From NCBI GenBank assembly GCA_036946405.1, contig JAQIJC010000001.1, forward strand, positions 1,247,001-1,311,000: DNA of 64,000 nt, written 5' to 3'. A program made the translations under genes and the position numbers. Below, piece after piece: positions 34,923 through 43,109 of the stretch (the stretch's first letter is position 1; each line of letters opens with the position of its first letter). The DNA comes from Sphingomonas phyllosphaerae (GTDB lineage Bacteria; Pseudomonadota; Alphaproteobacteria; Sphingomonadales; Sphingomonadaceae). Under the pieces are notes generated by a model. It did no database searches. It was given only the letters and a program-made list of their open reading frames with translations, and was not told the DNA's origin.

Positions 34923-35312
34923 ATGAACACCAAGCTTCATGCCGTCGCCGATGCGAACGGCCGCCCCTTGAGCTTCTTCATGACCGCCGGGCAGGTTAGC
35001 GACTACACCGGTGCGGCAGCCCTGCTGGACGACCTGCCAAAAGCGCAGTGGCTGCTCGGCGACCGCGGCTACGACGCCGATTGGTTCAGGGACGCTCTCC
35101 AGGCCAAAGGCATCCAGCCATGCATCCCGGGCCGACGATCGCGCAACGAGCCGGTCAGATACGACAAGCGCCGTTACCGGCGTCGAAGCCGCATCGAGAT
35201 CATGTTCGGCCGCCTCAAGGACTGGCGGCGCGTTGCCACACGCTACGATCGCTGCCCCACCGCCTTCTTTTCCGCCGTCGCCCTCGCTGCCACCGTCATC
35301 TTCTGGCTGTGA
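34923..35312 (+). CDS. IS5-family transposase, frame B
   Basis: 129 residues with the second Asp (LLGDRGYDADWFRDAL) and the Glu (IEIMFGRLKDWRR) of the DDE triad. It is reached by -1 frameshifting from frame A. Confidence 0.9.
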   Translation: MNTKLHAVADANGRPLSFFMTAGQVSDYTGAAALLDDLPKAQWLLGDRGYDADWFRDALQAKGIQPCIPGRRSRNEPVRYDKRRYRRRSRIEIMFGRLKDWRRVATRYDRCPTAFFSAVALAATVIFWL

Positions 35313-35358
35313 TCAACGAGTCCTGACCCTAAGACTCGGCATCGGATTCGCCGACCGT

Positions 35359-37872
35359 TTACTGCTGCTCGCCTTCGCGAAAGGTTCCTAAGGTCCGTGG
35401 CGGGCCTGGATCACCGGTAAGTGAAGCTACCCGCCGTTCAATTTCGTCGAGGTCGCCGTTCAGGATAATGGAATTTTCATTTAGACGGAGCATGCCGCGA
35501 CTGGCGTTGGACATGTCGTTAAGTGCTGATCGAACTTCATCGTCATTTAAAGAGCTCGAGTTTATAGCAAGTACCCCCGCGACATGCTGCACTGTTCGCG
35601 TTGTACCGCGAAGGCGATTTGGTTGTCCGAGGCTGCGGAGGGCCGCAAGGATCTCTCTGTACGTCTCCTGCATGTTCGTCCGATTGAGTAGCAACTCAAC
35701 TGCCGCATGTACCTCGGCTGGTTTGAACGTGTTTCGTACAATGTCGCTAATCTGCGAAGCGGTGATTTGGTGGCTCTCCGCAGCCTCAACAATCCTCGCT
35801 AGATCTTCGATCGTCCAGCACGATACCTTGTTAGACGTGGCGCGATGTTCGACGGCTGAGTCGATTGCCGCGCCGTCTTCGCCCTTCCTTTTCAGCTTCT
35901 CGCCGACGTAGCTCGGCGCAATCAAAAGGCAGCCTTGCGCGTCATGCCTCGCGGCGTGTTCAGCTAGCCCAGCAAAGTCTAAACTGCCAAGTCCGGGTTC
36001 TCCTTCGCTAGATTTGGCTTCCAACGTCAGCTTTGTCTCGCCCAACTTGTAATCCATAAATCGTGCGATCCCGTCGGGCTCTCCCCGCTTGCTAATGTGC
36101 TTCGCGTTAAAGCCAAGCGCGCGGGCCGCCGCCACAAGGGCAACTTCCAGATTATACTCGTCGTTTACGTTGTCTCGAAGCTGCCTTGCGATGCTATCAA
36201 GTGAATAGACGCGATCTTGGGAAAGGCTGCGAAGTAGTAAGTCACGGCGTTCAAGGACCTCTCCTATGCGGAACGGGTCAATGCCCGCTTCCCGCATGTA
36301 AATTTCTAGCATTACCTCGGAAGTGGCCACATCCTCGAGCAGCGACTGAGCGCGAGGGTCGTCAGCGTAAGCTGTTACGAGTTCATGGTCGTCATTCATT
36401 GAAAACGTAGCACTTGACGGATCAAATTTTACAATGCGATCGGTGCGGCCGAGCGCAACATATTCGAACTTGAATTTTTTGCGCTCAGTATAGAGTTGTT
36501 CAACAACCTGATTGACAACCTCCGGCGCTTGCGGCGTCATGAAGAAGTAATTCTCGTCGGCGTCCGAGCCAGCGTTGCTTGGACCAAACATCGAAAGTGT
36601 GTCCGCGATGGGTCGCTCCACCAACCGAGGCGGTACGTAGCTGCGTTCGCCCTCGCGCTTCCGCTTTTCCGCATCAGAGCTGGCTTTTTCGGCCGCTACC
36701 TGTTTGGAGCGCGCCTCATTGAAAAGCTCAAGCAGGAGCCGCTGGATGGCTGCTGTCTTCGGACCCGACTCAAGCCCTTCGCGTGGTGCGGTGACTTCCG
36801 AGTTAAGGTCGTCAGCTTCAATATCGGCTCGAAAAAAGTTTATGGTGGCGTGCGTCAGGGCGTGAAGGCCAAAAAGCTCGTCTTTCTGATTGACTAGCCT
36901 GCCACGGACCTTGACGAAAAATCCGTGACTGCGGTCAATATCCGCGCTCTTTCCCTGCACTAACGAGCGATCGGTCACGATGACTGATCCTGTGACGCCG
37001 GCCTCGAAAATTTTAGACGAAAGTCCTGAGCTGGTGCGCGTCCAGTGCCACGATGGATCATGCTGTTGATCATTCAGCACCTTGATTCGGTGGGCGGACA
37101 AGTCCTTGACGTCGAACGATACGATTGAGGTGAAGCTCGATTTGCTACTCTCGAGTTTTTCGTCGTTCACCTGAATGGCAAAGTCAGATTTAAGTGGCAT
37201 GGCCGTTCTAAGGACCCACTTCAATCGGCCGATCTTTAACTCCGCCGATTTTGGCTTCAGGCTTTCCAGAACGCAAAGGGTCCAAGTTGACATGCCGTTT
37301 GTCAAATGGTCAGCATCAAGATCAACAGCGTCGCACACGTTCCTAAAGAGTGCCTCCGAGCGGAATACTTTCGGATCGTCGACCTCGTTGACAAGAAGGG
37401 GTACTGCGTCGGCGGCCCCGTTTGGATCAGACTTGAATGATCTATAATCGCAGGTGACGTGGAGAATCCTACCATCTCGGCGGCTTAAATAGGTAATCCG
37501 ATCGGCAATCGCGTATGTCGCGAGCTTGCCTATGCCGAATTTACCAATCAATTTGCGGTGTCGCTTATCGCTTAGTTCTTTGTTCCGCTTTGGACTTTCG
37601 CCTACGTGCCAAAGTTGCTCAAGGCCGGCAAAGTCCATCCCGCTGCCATCGTCGTAGACGACGATAGAGCGATCGTTGCCTGGCTCGACTGGGATGCCGA
37701 TCCTACACTCCGTTGCATCGGCGTCGAAAGCGTTGACCACCAACTCTTCGATGGCTTTCAAAGGAGAGCTATACATCTGCTCGGAAAGCAGGTGAATAAT
37801 CTGATTTGAAAGCCGAACTTGCAGCTTTCCCTTTTCGTGCCCGATGTCAGGCAGACGGTCGGCAAGTTCCAT
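35359..37872 (-). CDS. GHKL (HSP90/MORC-like) ATPase with a predicted PD-(D/E)XK nuclease domain
   Basis: 837 residues. The N-terminal GHKL ATPase has the N box AIEELVVNAFDADAT (about 41-55), the G1 box YDDGSGMDF (about 73-81) and the G2 box GKFGIGKLATYAIAD (about 109-123). Further on there is a coiled-coil linker. Around residues 597-640 a PD-(D/E)XK-like core is visible: EPDGIARF, then LTLEAKSSEGEPG, then a glycine/hydrophobic strand CLLIAPSY. The gene starts 12 bases after the methyltransferase stop and is surely co-transcribed with it. GHKL/MORC-type ATPases have been proposed as parts of restriction-like systems, so I infer the effector of a two-gene defence module. The IS copy ends 29 bases beyond its stop. 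Confidence 0.82.
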   Translation of the reverse strand: MELADRLPDIGHEKGKLQVRLSNQIIHLLSEQMYSSPLKAIEELVVNAFDADATECRIGIPVEPGNDRSIVVYDDGSGMDFAGLEQLWHVGESPKRNKELSDKRHRKLIGKFGIGKLATYAIADRITYLSRRDGRILHVTCDYRSFKSDPNGAADAVPLLVNEVDDPKVFRSEALFRNVCDAVDLDADHLTNGMSTWTLCVLESLKPKSAELKIGRLKWVLRTAMPLKSDFAIQVNDEKLESSKSSFTSIVSFDVKDLSAHRIKVLNDQQHDPSWHWTRTSSGLSSKIFEAGVTGSVIVTDRSLVQGKSADIDRSHGFFVKVRGRLVNQKDELFGLHALTHATINFFRADIEADDLNSEVTAPREGLESGPKTAAIQRLLLELFNEARSKQVAAEKASSDAEKRKREGERSYVPPRLVERPIADTLSMFGPSNAGSDADENYFFMTPQAPEVVNQVVEQLYTERKKFKFEYVALGRTDRIVKFDPSSATFSMNDDHELVTAYADDPRAQSLLEDVATSEVMLEIYMREAGIDPFRIGEVLERRDLLLRSLSQDRVYSLDSIARQLRDNVNDEYNLEVALVAAARALGFNAKHISKRGEPDGIARFMDYKLGETKLTLEAKSSEGEPGLGSLDFAGLAEHAARHDAQGCLLIAPSYVGEKLKRKGEDGAAIDSAVEHRATSNKVSCWTIEDLARIVEAAESHQITASQISDIVRNTFKPAEVHAAVELLLNRTNMQETYREILAALRSLGQPNRLRGTTRTVQHVAGVLAINSSSLNDDEVRSALNDMSNASRGMLRLNENSIILNGDLDEIERRVASLTGDPGPPRTLGTFREGEQQ

Positions 37873-37884
37873 TTGATGATCCTA

Positions 37885-39339
37885 CTACGCGCCGCGAAAA
37901 ACAAGTACGTGATCCGCTGCGATGTTCGCCTCGTTTCGTCGCGAATATGACATGTAGCGGTTCATGATCGGGTACCACAAGTGATCCGAGATCCCGAGAC
38001 GATCGCCCGCAAGATCTTTCATCAATTCCAGCATCGAGACCGGGACACCGCAGAAGCGAACGTCGCCTGCGACGATCACAATCGGTCCTCCTGGCATAAC
38101 GATCTCCAGCATCTTCGCGAGCGATCTAGCCATGCCGTCACAGTAGTGCCGGAACGCCCGCTCCCTCTCACGCCTAATACCAGGAAAGCGAGCGATCCAC
38201 CTGTCTGCCACCTTTGTCGCGGTAGCCTCTTCAGCTGAAAAGTGATTTTCGCCCACGCGATCACGACCGATGTAGCGCCCCATGAGCGCTAGGCGCTCCG
38301 CCCGTTGGTTCGTCAGGCCCAGCCAGTACATCTCAAGGGTGTGTCGGCGGTAGTAATCTACGGCCGTAAGATAGGGAGGCGACGTGACGATCGCGTTGAC
38401 CTTGCCGACTATGTCCGGGTCAAGCTCCCTCGCGTCTGCTTGAACAATCCTCGAGCTTGCGCCAGGTGCCCGGGTGTCGATAAAAGCGGTCATAGCTGGA
38501 AGCGACCTTCCAATGGCGCGCGCCATCAAGCGCCACGGGTCAATTGCACGCCCAAGCGCTTCTTTAGCCAGCATGTGGCTGGTGACTTCCAAGCCGGATA
38601 CTGGGACGGGATCGGCGTTCGACGAATTGCGGATGATTGAAGCAAAGCACAGCTCCAAGAAGCGCCGTGCGTCACCTTCGCATGTCTCACAGAAATATCG
38701 CCGGATCTGAGCAAGCTGGAGCGTTGCTCTCCGACGAAACCAGTGTGTGATGTTGGGTAGGTCGGGAATCCAGATAGAAAATTCGGCCCGCTGCGATTCA
38801 TAGTTGGCCTGATCTATTTCAAGCGTGAAGTCGCCGTTTCGGGCATGATCCTCTGATCTCGAGCGCTCTAGCCATTGAACGCACCGCTCAGCGGCGGACG
38901 CGATCGCCACGCCGTCGACGATTGTGGTCTTGGCACGACTTACAAACACTGCGAGAGGGTCAACGTCAGTTCCGATGGCGCTGCGTCCCGCCGCAACCGC
39001 CTCTACCAGTAGGGTCCCGCTACCACAAAATGGATCTAACACCGTCTCGCCCGGAGAGGAAACGAGGTCGATCAGCTTCCGAGCGATGGGTGGGTGGAAC
39101 TTAGCAGGGTAGCGGAACACGCCATGGTTAAGCTTTGGGGACGCCCCCTCGAACTCGAGAGGACGAGCTGCAGCGTATCGGTCGGCGAAGTTTGTCGTCT
39201 GAGTGCCGGAACCCCGAGCTAGCGAGGGGGGTCGCGTCGGGCTCAGCCGATCCAGCGGAGACGTGTCATCCGGTTTGCCGCTAGGGAGCGGCCTACTTCC
39301 AGGCTTCACAACGCTCCATCCATGCTCGATTCCCCTCAT
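37885..39339 (-). CDS. DNA methyltransferase of the GHKL module
   Basis: 484 residues. KFHPPIARKLIDLV precedes motif I DPFCGSGTLLVEA (about 97-109); catalytic motif IV TSPPYLTAVDYYRR follows more than 200 residues later (about 322), so target recognition probably lies between them. SPPY-type motifs modify exocyclic amines (N6-adenine or N4-cytosine). It is the first gene of the operon with the GHKL nuclease, as expected when self-protection must precede cutting. It is bounded upstream by repeat copy F. Confidence 0.85.
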   Translation of the reverse strand: MRGIEHGWSVVKPGSRPLPSGKPDDTSPLDRLSPTRPPSLARGSGTQTTNFADRYAAARPLEFEGASPKLNHGVFRYPAKFHPPIARKLIDLVSSPGETVLDPFCGSGTLLVEAVAAGRSAIGTDVDPLAVFVSRAKTTIVDGVAIASAAERCVQWLERSRSEDHARNGDFTLEIDQANYESQRAEFSIWIPDLPNITHWFRRRATLQLAQIRRYFCETCEGDARRFLELCFASIIRNSSNADPVPVSGLEVTSHMLAKEALGRAIDPWRLMARAIGRSLPAMTAFIDTRAPGASSRIVQADARELDPDIVGKVNAIVTSPPYLTAVDYYRRHTLEMYWLGLTNQRAERLALMGRYIGRDRVGENHFSAEEATATKVADRWIARFPGIRRERERAFRHYCDGMARSLAKMLEIVMPGGPIVIVAGDVRFCGVPVSMLELMKDLAGDRLGISDHLWYPIMNRYMSYSRRNEANIAADHVLVFRGA

Positions 39340-39445
39340 CTACCCGGTGACGGTGCTAACGGCGTGCGACGTCGGGCACAACTGATCAGAGGGGGGCGGC
39401 ATAAATGACACCGTACTGGATTTAAGGACGGCTTTGATGATCAAG

Positions 39446-39532
39446 GACCGCGGCGGAGGCGTCCTCCGCTCCGGTAGCGATCGCCCCTGCGCGATGAGTA
39501 AACAGCGGCCGATTGTACCCGGCTAGTACCCA
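39446..39532 (+). repeat. Dispersed cargo repeat, copy F
   Basis: GACCGCGGCGGAGG with CCTCCGC (hairpin 1), and TACCCG at 39516 and TACCCA at 39527 (11-bp period). It lies between the divergent methyltransferase and lipoprotein genes. Confidence 0.82.
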
Positions 39533-39599
39533 TGTGCGCGCGTCTCCTATAGCCTGTAAGGCTGTGCGAGTACGGTGGGGCCAAAAGGGGATCTACGTC

Positions 39600-39977
39600 A
39601 TGAGATTTGCTCGCTTCGTCGTTCCCGCCATCCTGCTGCTCGCTGCATGTCAGCGTTCCAGCCAATCCGAGGAGGCTGCGCTTGATGATCTGCGAATGCG
39701 TGTCCGCGTCCTTGAGCAGGGGCAGCAGCAGATCGTTGCTGAAATCCGGCAGGCGGAGAGAAAGACGGCTGAGCGACAACCACCTCCTGCACCAGCTCAG
39801 GAAAGCATGGCCTACGAGCTTGTTGGCGCGGGAAGCACCCGACGCCTCTACCCGTCAGTGACAAGATGCGAGGCGGCCCGGGATGCGATGCAGGCTGTGA
39901 GAGACAGAGCTAACGAGGGTAGCGGCGACACGCCTCGTGTCATCTATCCTTCGGCTCTAGAGTGCATACCGTTGTAG
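39600..39977 (+). CDS. Small lipoprotein (cargo)
   Basis: 125 residues. The N-terminus MRFARFVVPAILLLAAC is a lipoprotein signal with lipobox. A short coiled coil follows (DDLRMRVRVLEQGQQQIVAE), then a Pro-rich linker and a small C-terminal domain with two cysteines (TRCEAARDAM and ALECIPL). AAAAGGGGA lies before the ATG. Bounded by repeat copies F and G. Surface lipoproteins from prophages can block superinfection; here that is only an inference. Confidence 0.7.
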   Translation: MRFARFVVPAILLLAACQRSSQSEEAALDDLRMRVRVLEQGQQQIVAEIRQAERKTAERQPPPAPAQESMAYELVGAGSTRRLYPSVTRCEAARDAMQAVRDRANEGSGDTPRVIYPSALECIPL

Positions 39978-39991
39978 TCGATGATCCAGTT

Positions 39992-40089
39992 GACCGAGGC
40001 GGAGAGATTCTCCGCCTCGGTCGCTACAAACCCGCCGGAGTGCTGCCGTCTGGATGTGCTAAAGGGCGGTGCTACCCAGCTGGTACCCG
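39992..40089 (+). repeat. Dispersed cargo repeat, copy G
   Basis: GACCGAGGCGGAGA with TCTCCGCCTCGGTC is the longest hairpin of the family (perfect 14-bp arms around a 1-nt centre in the paired text). TACCCA at 40073 and TACCCG at 40084 keep the 11-bp period. It follows the lipoprotein stop by 14 bases. Confidence 0.85.
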
Positions 40090-40111
40090 CATGATGCTGC
40101 CTCGTCGTCCA

Positions 40112-40420
40112 TCAAACATCCTTTCCCGGCTTCTTAGGAAACGGGATGATGTTCACGCCGTCGCTGCCGCCCACCTTACTCAGCTTGATCATCGTAGTCA
40201 GCAGCTGGCGCTGCATGCTGTCGGCGCGATCTCGCAGCGTGTTCGACGCTGCTTTCAATCTTTCGCCCGCTTCGCCGGCAGCAAGGGCGTCACCGAACAA
40301 CGCCACATCCGACAAAGCTCCGGCTATTTCTCCAGTAAGAAGAGCCACTTCGTGCGTCATCGTGGTTAGGAGCTCGCCGAGAAATTTTGCGGGCGCCTTG
40401 GGATCCTCGTCGGCGCTCAT
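40112..40420 (-). CDS. Hypothetical helical protein
   Basis: 102 residues, helical throughout (ALAAGEAGERLKAASNTLRD), ending with a basic PFPKKPGKDV tail. It overlaps the upstream membrane gene by four bases. No family recognised. Confidence 0.6.
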   Translation of the reverse strand: MSADEDPKAPAKFLGELLTTMTHEVALLTGEIAGALSDVALFGDALAAGEAGERLKAASNTLRDRADSMQRQLLTTMIKLSKVGGSDGVNIIPFPKKPGKDV

Positions 40421-40824
40421 GCTTGCCTCGGAGCTCCGTACCCTAGCCGTGAATGGTGAAGCATTGCCGCTTCGATCTCGTCTCGAAGCGCCGCCACTTC
40501 GCCCTCGCTGCGAGTAACGAAAGCTTGGGTTTCCGAAGAGGATGTCATCAGAAACAGCAAAAACTCGCGGATCTTAGATTTCTGCCAAAGGCGATAAGCC
40601 CCGATCCCGAAAGCCACCGCCAATATTGCTGGCACAGCGGGCTCACCGCCGCTTTTCACGGCCTCATAGCCGCCGCCAGCGCAGAGCAATGCGACAATTC
40701 CACATAGAACCGCGCCACCTTGGCCATATGGTTGTCGCTCTCTAACCTCGACGCTGTTGATCTTGTTGATCGCGTAGCTCTTCGACCCAAAACGCGCGAA
40801 ATCATTGTCCACGGTAACGTTCAT
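40417..40824 (-). CDS. DUF6232-like membrane protein
   Basis: 135 residues: an N-terminal beta strand pair (ARFGSKSYAINKINSVEV), two hydrophobic segments around residues 38-58 and 64-80, then a cytoplasmic part with FLMTSSSETQAFVTRSE. That order matches DUF6232 proteins of unknown function. Co-transcribed with the helical protein that follows. Confidence 0.65.
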   Translation of the reverse strand: MNVTVDNDFARFGSKSYAINKINSVEVRERQPYGQGGAVLCGIVALLCAGGGYEAVKSGGEPAVPAILAVAFGIGAYRLWQKSKIREFLLFLMTSSSETQAFVTRSEGEVAALRDEIEAAMLHHSRLGYGAPRQA

Positions 40825-40846
40825 GTCGCCCCCCCCTGTCCGCCGA

Positions 40847-41245
40847 TCACCCCTGATCAGAAGTACCTATATCCCGGCGTCTTTCATCAATTCTATCTAT
40901 TGGAGGATTGCCGCGAGCCAAGTCGCCCAACAACCCTCGGGCCATCTTCCGCTGTGCATCAGTGAGGCCAGCGTAGATTTCGAGCCAATCCAATTCCTCG
41001 CTCGATAGTCGCTGTCCCAGGTCCGCTCCTTCATCCGGGTCGGCCGTCTTACCCTCTAGATAGTCCGGTGTGGTGTGAAGCTCGCGAGCAATGCGATGCA
41101 GGTGTGACGAACCAGTCGATCGCCCCCGAATAAGGTGCGCGATCGTCCCCTGCGTGACGCCTATGCGACGAGCGAGCTCGGTCTGCGTCAACGACGCAGC
41201 GTCGAGGCGCTCAGCCAACCGAGAACCCACCAAGCTCACCGGCAC
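40847..41245 (-). CDS. XRE-family phage repressor
   Basis: 132 residues. The HTH covers about residues 8-62 (RLDAASLTQTELARRIGVTQ then GTIAHLIRGR). The C-terminus is short and helical, without the LexA-like peptidase, so induction by RecA-mediated self-cleavage is not expected. It is divergent from the Cro-like gene across a 77-bp switch region. Confidence 0.82.
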   Translation of the reverse strand: MPVSLVGSRLAERLDAASLTQTELARRIGVTQGTIAHLIRGRSTGSSHLHRIARELHTTPDYLEGKTADPDEGADLGQRLSSEELDWLEIYAGLTDAQRKMARGLLGDLARGNPPIDRIDERRRDIGTSDQG

Positions 41246-41251
41246 CGCATT

Positions 41252-41265
41252 ATTACTTTGGTAAT
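41252..41265. promoter_or_regulatory. Candidate operator in the repressor/Cro switch
   Basis: ATTAC-TTTG-GTAAT is a perfect inverted repeat just ahead of the repressor start. Further right, TTGACG (41288-41293) looks like a -35 element for the Cro-like gene, whose ATG is at 41323; the -10 would then lie very close to the start codon. Binding is inferred. Confidence 0.55.
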
Positions 41266-41322
41266 TAGGGGAAAGCGTAGAGTGCTATTGACGATAACCG
41301 TAGAATTGTCATAGCTAGAGTT

Positions 41323-41580
41323 ATGACGCAGATCGGCCAGCACCACGCATTGATTCGGGCGCTTGAAGCGCTCGGCTCTCAGGCCGCGCTTGCTGCACTT
41401 TGTGGAGTGACCCAGCCGGCTGTCTGGAAATGGGTTCGGCTTCAAAAGTCTCTTCCAGCCGAGCACGTGTTGAAGGTTGAAGCTGCGACTGGCATCAGCC
41501 GTCACGACCTCCGCTCCGACCTCTACCCACGCGAGACTGGCAATAACGATCCCAGCTTCGCTGATCCCGCGTCCGCGTAA
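41323..41580 (+). CDS. Cro/YdaS-type regulator
   Basis: 85 residues. The HTH (LEALGSQAALAALCGVTQPA then VWKWVRLQKSLPAEHVLKVE) has the short Cro/YdaS pattern with W-V-x-x-x-x-x-L-P-A-E. It is the first gene of the rightward operon and opposes the divergent repressor. Confidence 0.85.
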   Translation: MTQIGQHHALIRALEALGSQAALAALCGVTQPAVWKWVRLQKSLPAEHVLKVEAATGISRHDLRSDLYPRETGNNDPSFADPASA

Positions 41581-41749
41581 TGATCGCTGGCGTAGCTCTT
41601 TCCCCCATCGGCCGCTCGCAGACCGGCCGGTCACCGCACATCCCCCTAAATCCCTGTCGCGGTGAAGCAGTCTGCTCATTCCTGTTGGTCCGTCACCAAG
41701 GCACCGATCGCCCAGCGCTGTCGGTGTCGTCTCTGCCGGCGGCGGTCGC

Positions 41750-42229
41750 ATGACCCGCCGGCAGGGATCAGCAGGTATTATCCCGCGCGTTCCCCGCAGG
41801 GACGCGCACTGCGCCATTCGCGCGGCCTTGAAGCGGTACGTTGGCCCGGGATGCGCCTGGACAACGGTGCGGTTAGCGGAGGAGGCTGGCATACCGCCGA
41901 AGTCGATCGAGTGTGCACTCTGTGAGGTAGGCTCGGAGCATTGGCGTCCTATCGCTTTCGATCGCCTCCTGTCGATCGCCGCTGTCTTGGGCGCGAATTT
42001 CACAAGCCTGTGGCTGGCGATCGCGCGGCAGGGAGCTTTCGATCACGCGCCCCATGCTGCGCCTCGCCCAGGTGAGATCGTCGCGGCCATGTGCGGCAAC
42101 ACCGCTAAGATGGCCGAGATCCTTTCCGATGGAATCGTGACACCAGACGAGGTGCCCGCGGTGATGGCGATCGCGGCAAGCAAGGCGTCGCATGCCAGCA
42201 TGATCGCACGCATGGCGGTGATGCTGTGA
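41750..42229 (+). CDS. HTH-containing rightward-operon protein
   Basis: 159 residues with an XRE-like segment (RLAEEAGIPPKSIECALCEV then FDRLLSIAAVLGANFTSLW). The start is uncertain because the N-terminus to about residue 20 looks poorly constrained. Possibly a second regulator of the lytic switch. The 169 bases before it hold no supported gene. Confidence 0.6.
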   Translation: MTRRQGSAGIIPRVPRRDAHCAIRAALKRYVGPGCAWTTVRLAEEAGIPPKSIECALCEVGSEHWRPIAFDRLLSIAAVLGANFTSLWLAIARQGAFDHAPHAAPRPGEIVAAMCGNTAKMAEILSDGIVTPDEVPAVMAIAASKASHASMIARMAVML

Positions 42230-42361
42230 GGGCGTCCTGCGCCAGGGCGCCGCCCGACATCGGCTAATCGCTTCCCAACGCATTCACTCTCCGCCCCGAC
42301 AGCCGGACCCGTTTGCCTCGCGCTTTCGGGGACGGCTTTTTGCTGCCTGAAAGCTTCGCCC

Positions 42362-42712
42362 GTGACCCTCGACGATCTCGATATGACCAGGTCCTGCTTG
42401 AACGTCCTGCGCGGCGAGCTGACAGTGGCAAATACCGCCGACTTCATAGACGCGATTGCGGATCTCGCCGGCGCGGTCGCGGCGCTCAGTCGCCCCGGGT
42501 TGGCGCTGCGCGAGTTCCCCATCAACGGGCGCGCGCGGGTCGTCACTGCAATCCTCGATGACCTACTGGTGCAACGCGGCGTGCTCGAACTGGTGATCCT
42601 CGACGCGCCTAGCCTTCACGGCCCGGGCGGCGTCGCGCTGCATGATCTCAACCGGGCGATCGCTGGCATCACCATCATGCTTGCGCGGCTGAAGCTGCGA
42701 GCGGTCGCATGA
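42362..42712 (+). CDS. Hypothetical 116-residue protein
   Basis: Starts at GTG 42362 (TLDDLDMTRSCLNVLRGEL). Helical, without a recognised family. Its stop overlaps the ATG of the next gene. Confidence 0.65.
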   Translation: MTLDDLDMTRSCLNVLRGELTVANTADFIDAIADLAGAVAALSRPGLALREFPINGRARVVTAILDDLLVQRGVLELVILDAPSLHGPGGVALHDLNRAIAGITIMLARLKLRAVA

Positions 42713-42888
42713 CGCCGCGCCGCGACCAGCTCGCTCTACCGCTTGCGATCGTTGGCGTGCTGCTCGGCACCGCACTGCTGCTGCTCTTCTTCGTCGATGC
42801 GCCGCGTATCGCGCTCGCCGTCGTGATCCTCGCCTTCGCCGTCATGCTCGCCGTTCTGCGCGAGCTGATCTTCCCAGGAGACCGCTGA
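42709..42888 (+). CDS. 59-residue two-span membrane protein
   Basis: Starts at ATG 42709 (ATGA overlap with the preceding stop) and ends at TGA 42888 (TGATG overlap with the next gene). Two hydrophobic segments (LAIVGVLLGTALLLLFFV and IALAVVILAFAVMLAV) separated by DAPR. Coupling on both sides argues that it is real. Function unknown. Confidence 0.7.
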   Translation: MTPRRDQLALPLAIVGVLLGTALLLLFFVDAPRIALAVVILAFAVMLAVLRELIFPGDR

Positions 42889-43109
42889 TGCCTCACGTCA
42901 TTGCCCCCGCACCACGCCGCCACGATCGCGCGCGCGCCGCTGCTCCGACGTTCCAGGTGCAGGCCACGTCGTACGAGCCGCGTATGAGTCCGCTTAACGC
43001 TGTGTCGCTGCAGATCATCGCTGGCCTGATCGGCCCGCTGCCCTTCATCCAGCTCGGCAATCTCCTGTTCGGCTGGCCAAGCGTCGCCGTGATGTTCGGT
43101 GGTCTGTGA
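42888..43109 (+). CDS. Hypothetical 73-residue protein
   Basis: An Arg/Ala-rich N-terminus followed by a moderately hydrophobic C-terminal half (LQIIAGLIGPLPFIQLGNLL). It overlaps the AlpA-type gene by four bases. Function unknown. Confidence 0.6.
   Translation: MPHVIAPAPRRHDRARAAAPTFQVQATSYEPRMSPLNAVSLQIIAGLIGPLPFIQLGNLLFGWPSVAVMFGGL

Larger units (their letters stand above)
34495..35329 (+). mobile_element. IS5-family insertion sequence, copy 1 (835 bp)
   Basis: Ends GGGTCAGGAC and GTCCTGACCC are perfect inverted repeats, flanked by TA on both sides (34493-34494 and 35330-35331), which fits a TA target duplication. It encodes a DDE transposase split in two frames. A second copy of identical length lies at 51687-52521. 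Confidence 0.93.

Noticed and set aside
3962..40089. Reading the dispersed repeats as integron attC sites
   Set aside because: They have hairpins and flank genes, but the conserved attC core sites are missing and neither integrase shows the extra IntI motif; both are P4-type recombinases.
3962..40089. Reading the dispersed repeats as a CRISPR array
   Set aside because: Units are separated by whole genes, are 85-100 bp long and are diverged; there is no regular spacer structure and no cas gene.
41236..42003. 255-codon minus-strand open frame across the Cro-like gene
   Set aside because: It overlaps the repressor/Cro switch and two rightward genes, has no ribosome site, and its composition is that of a shadow.
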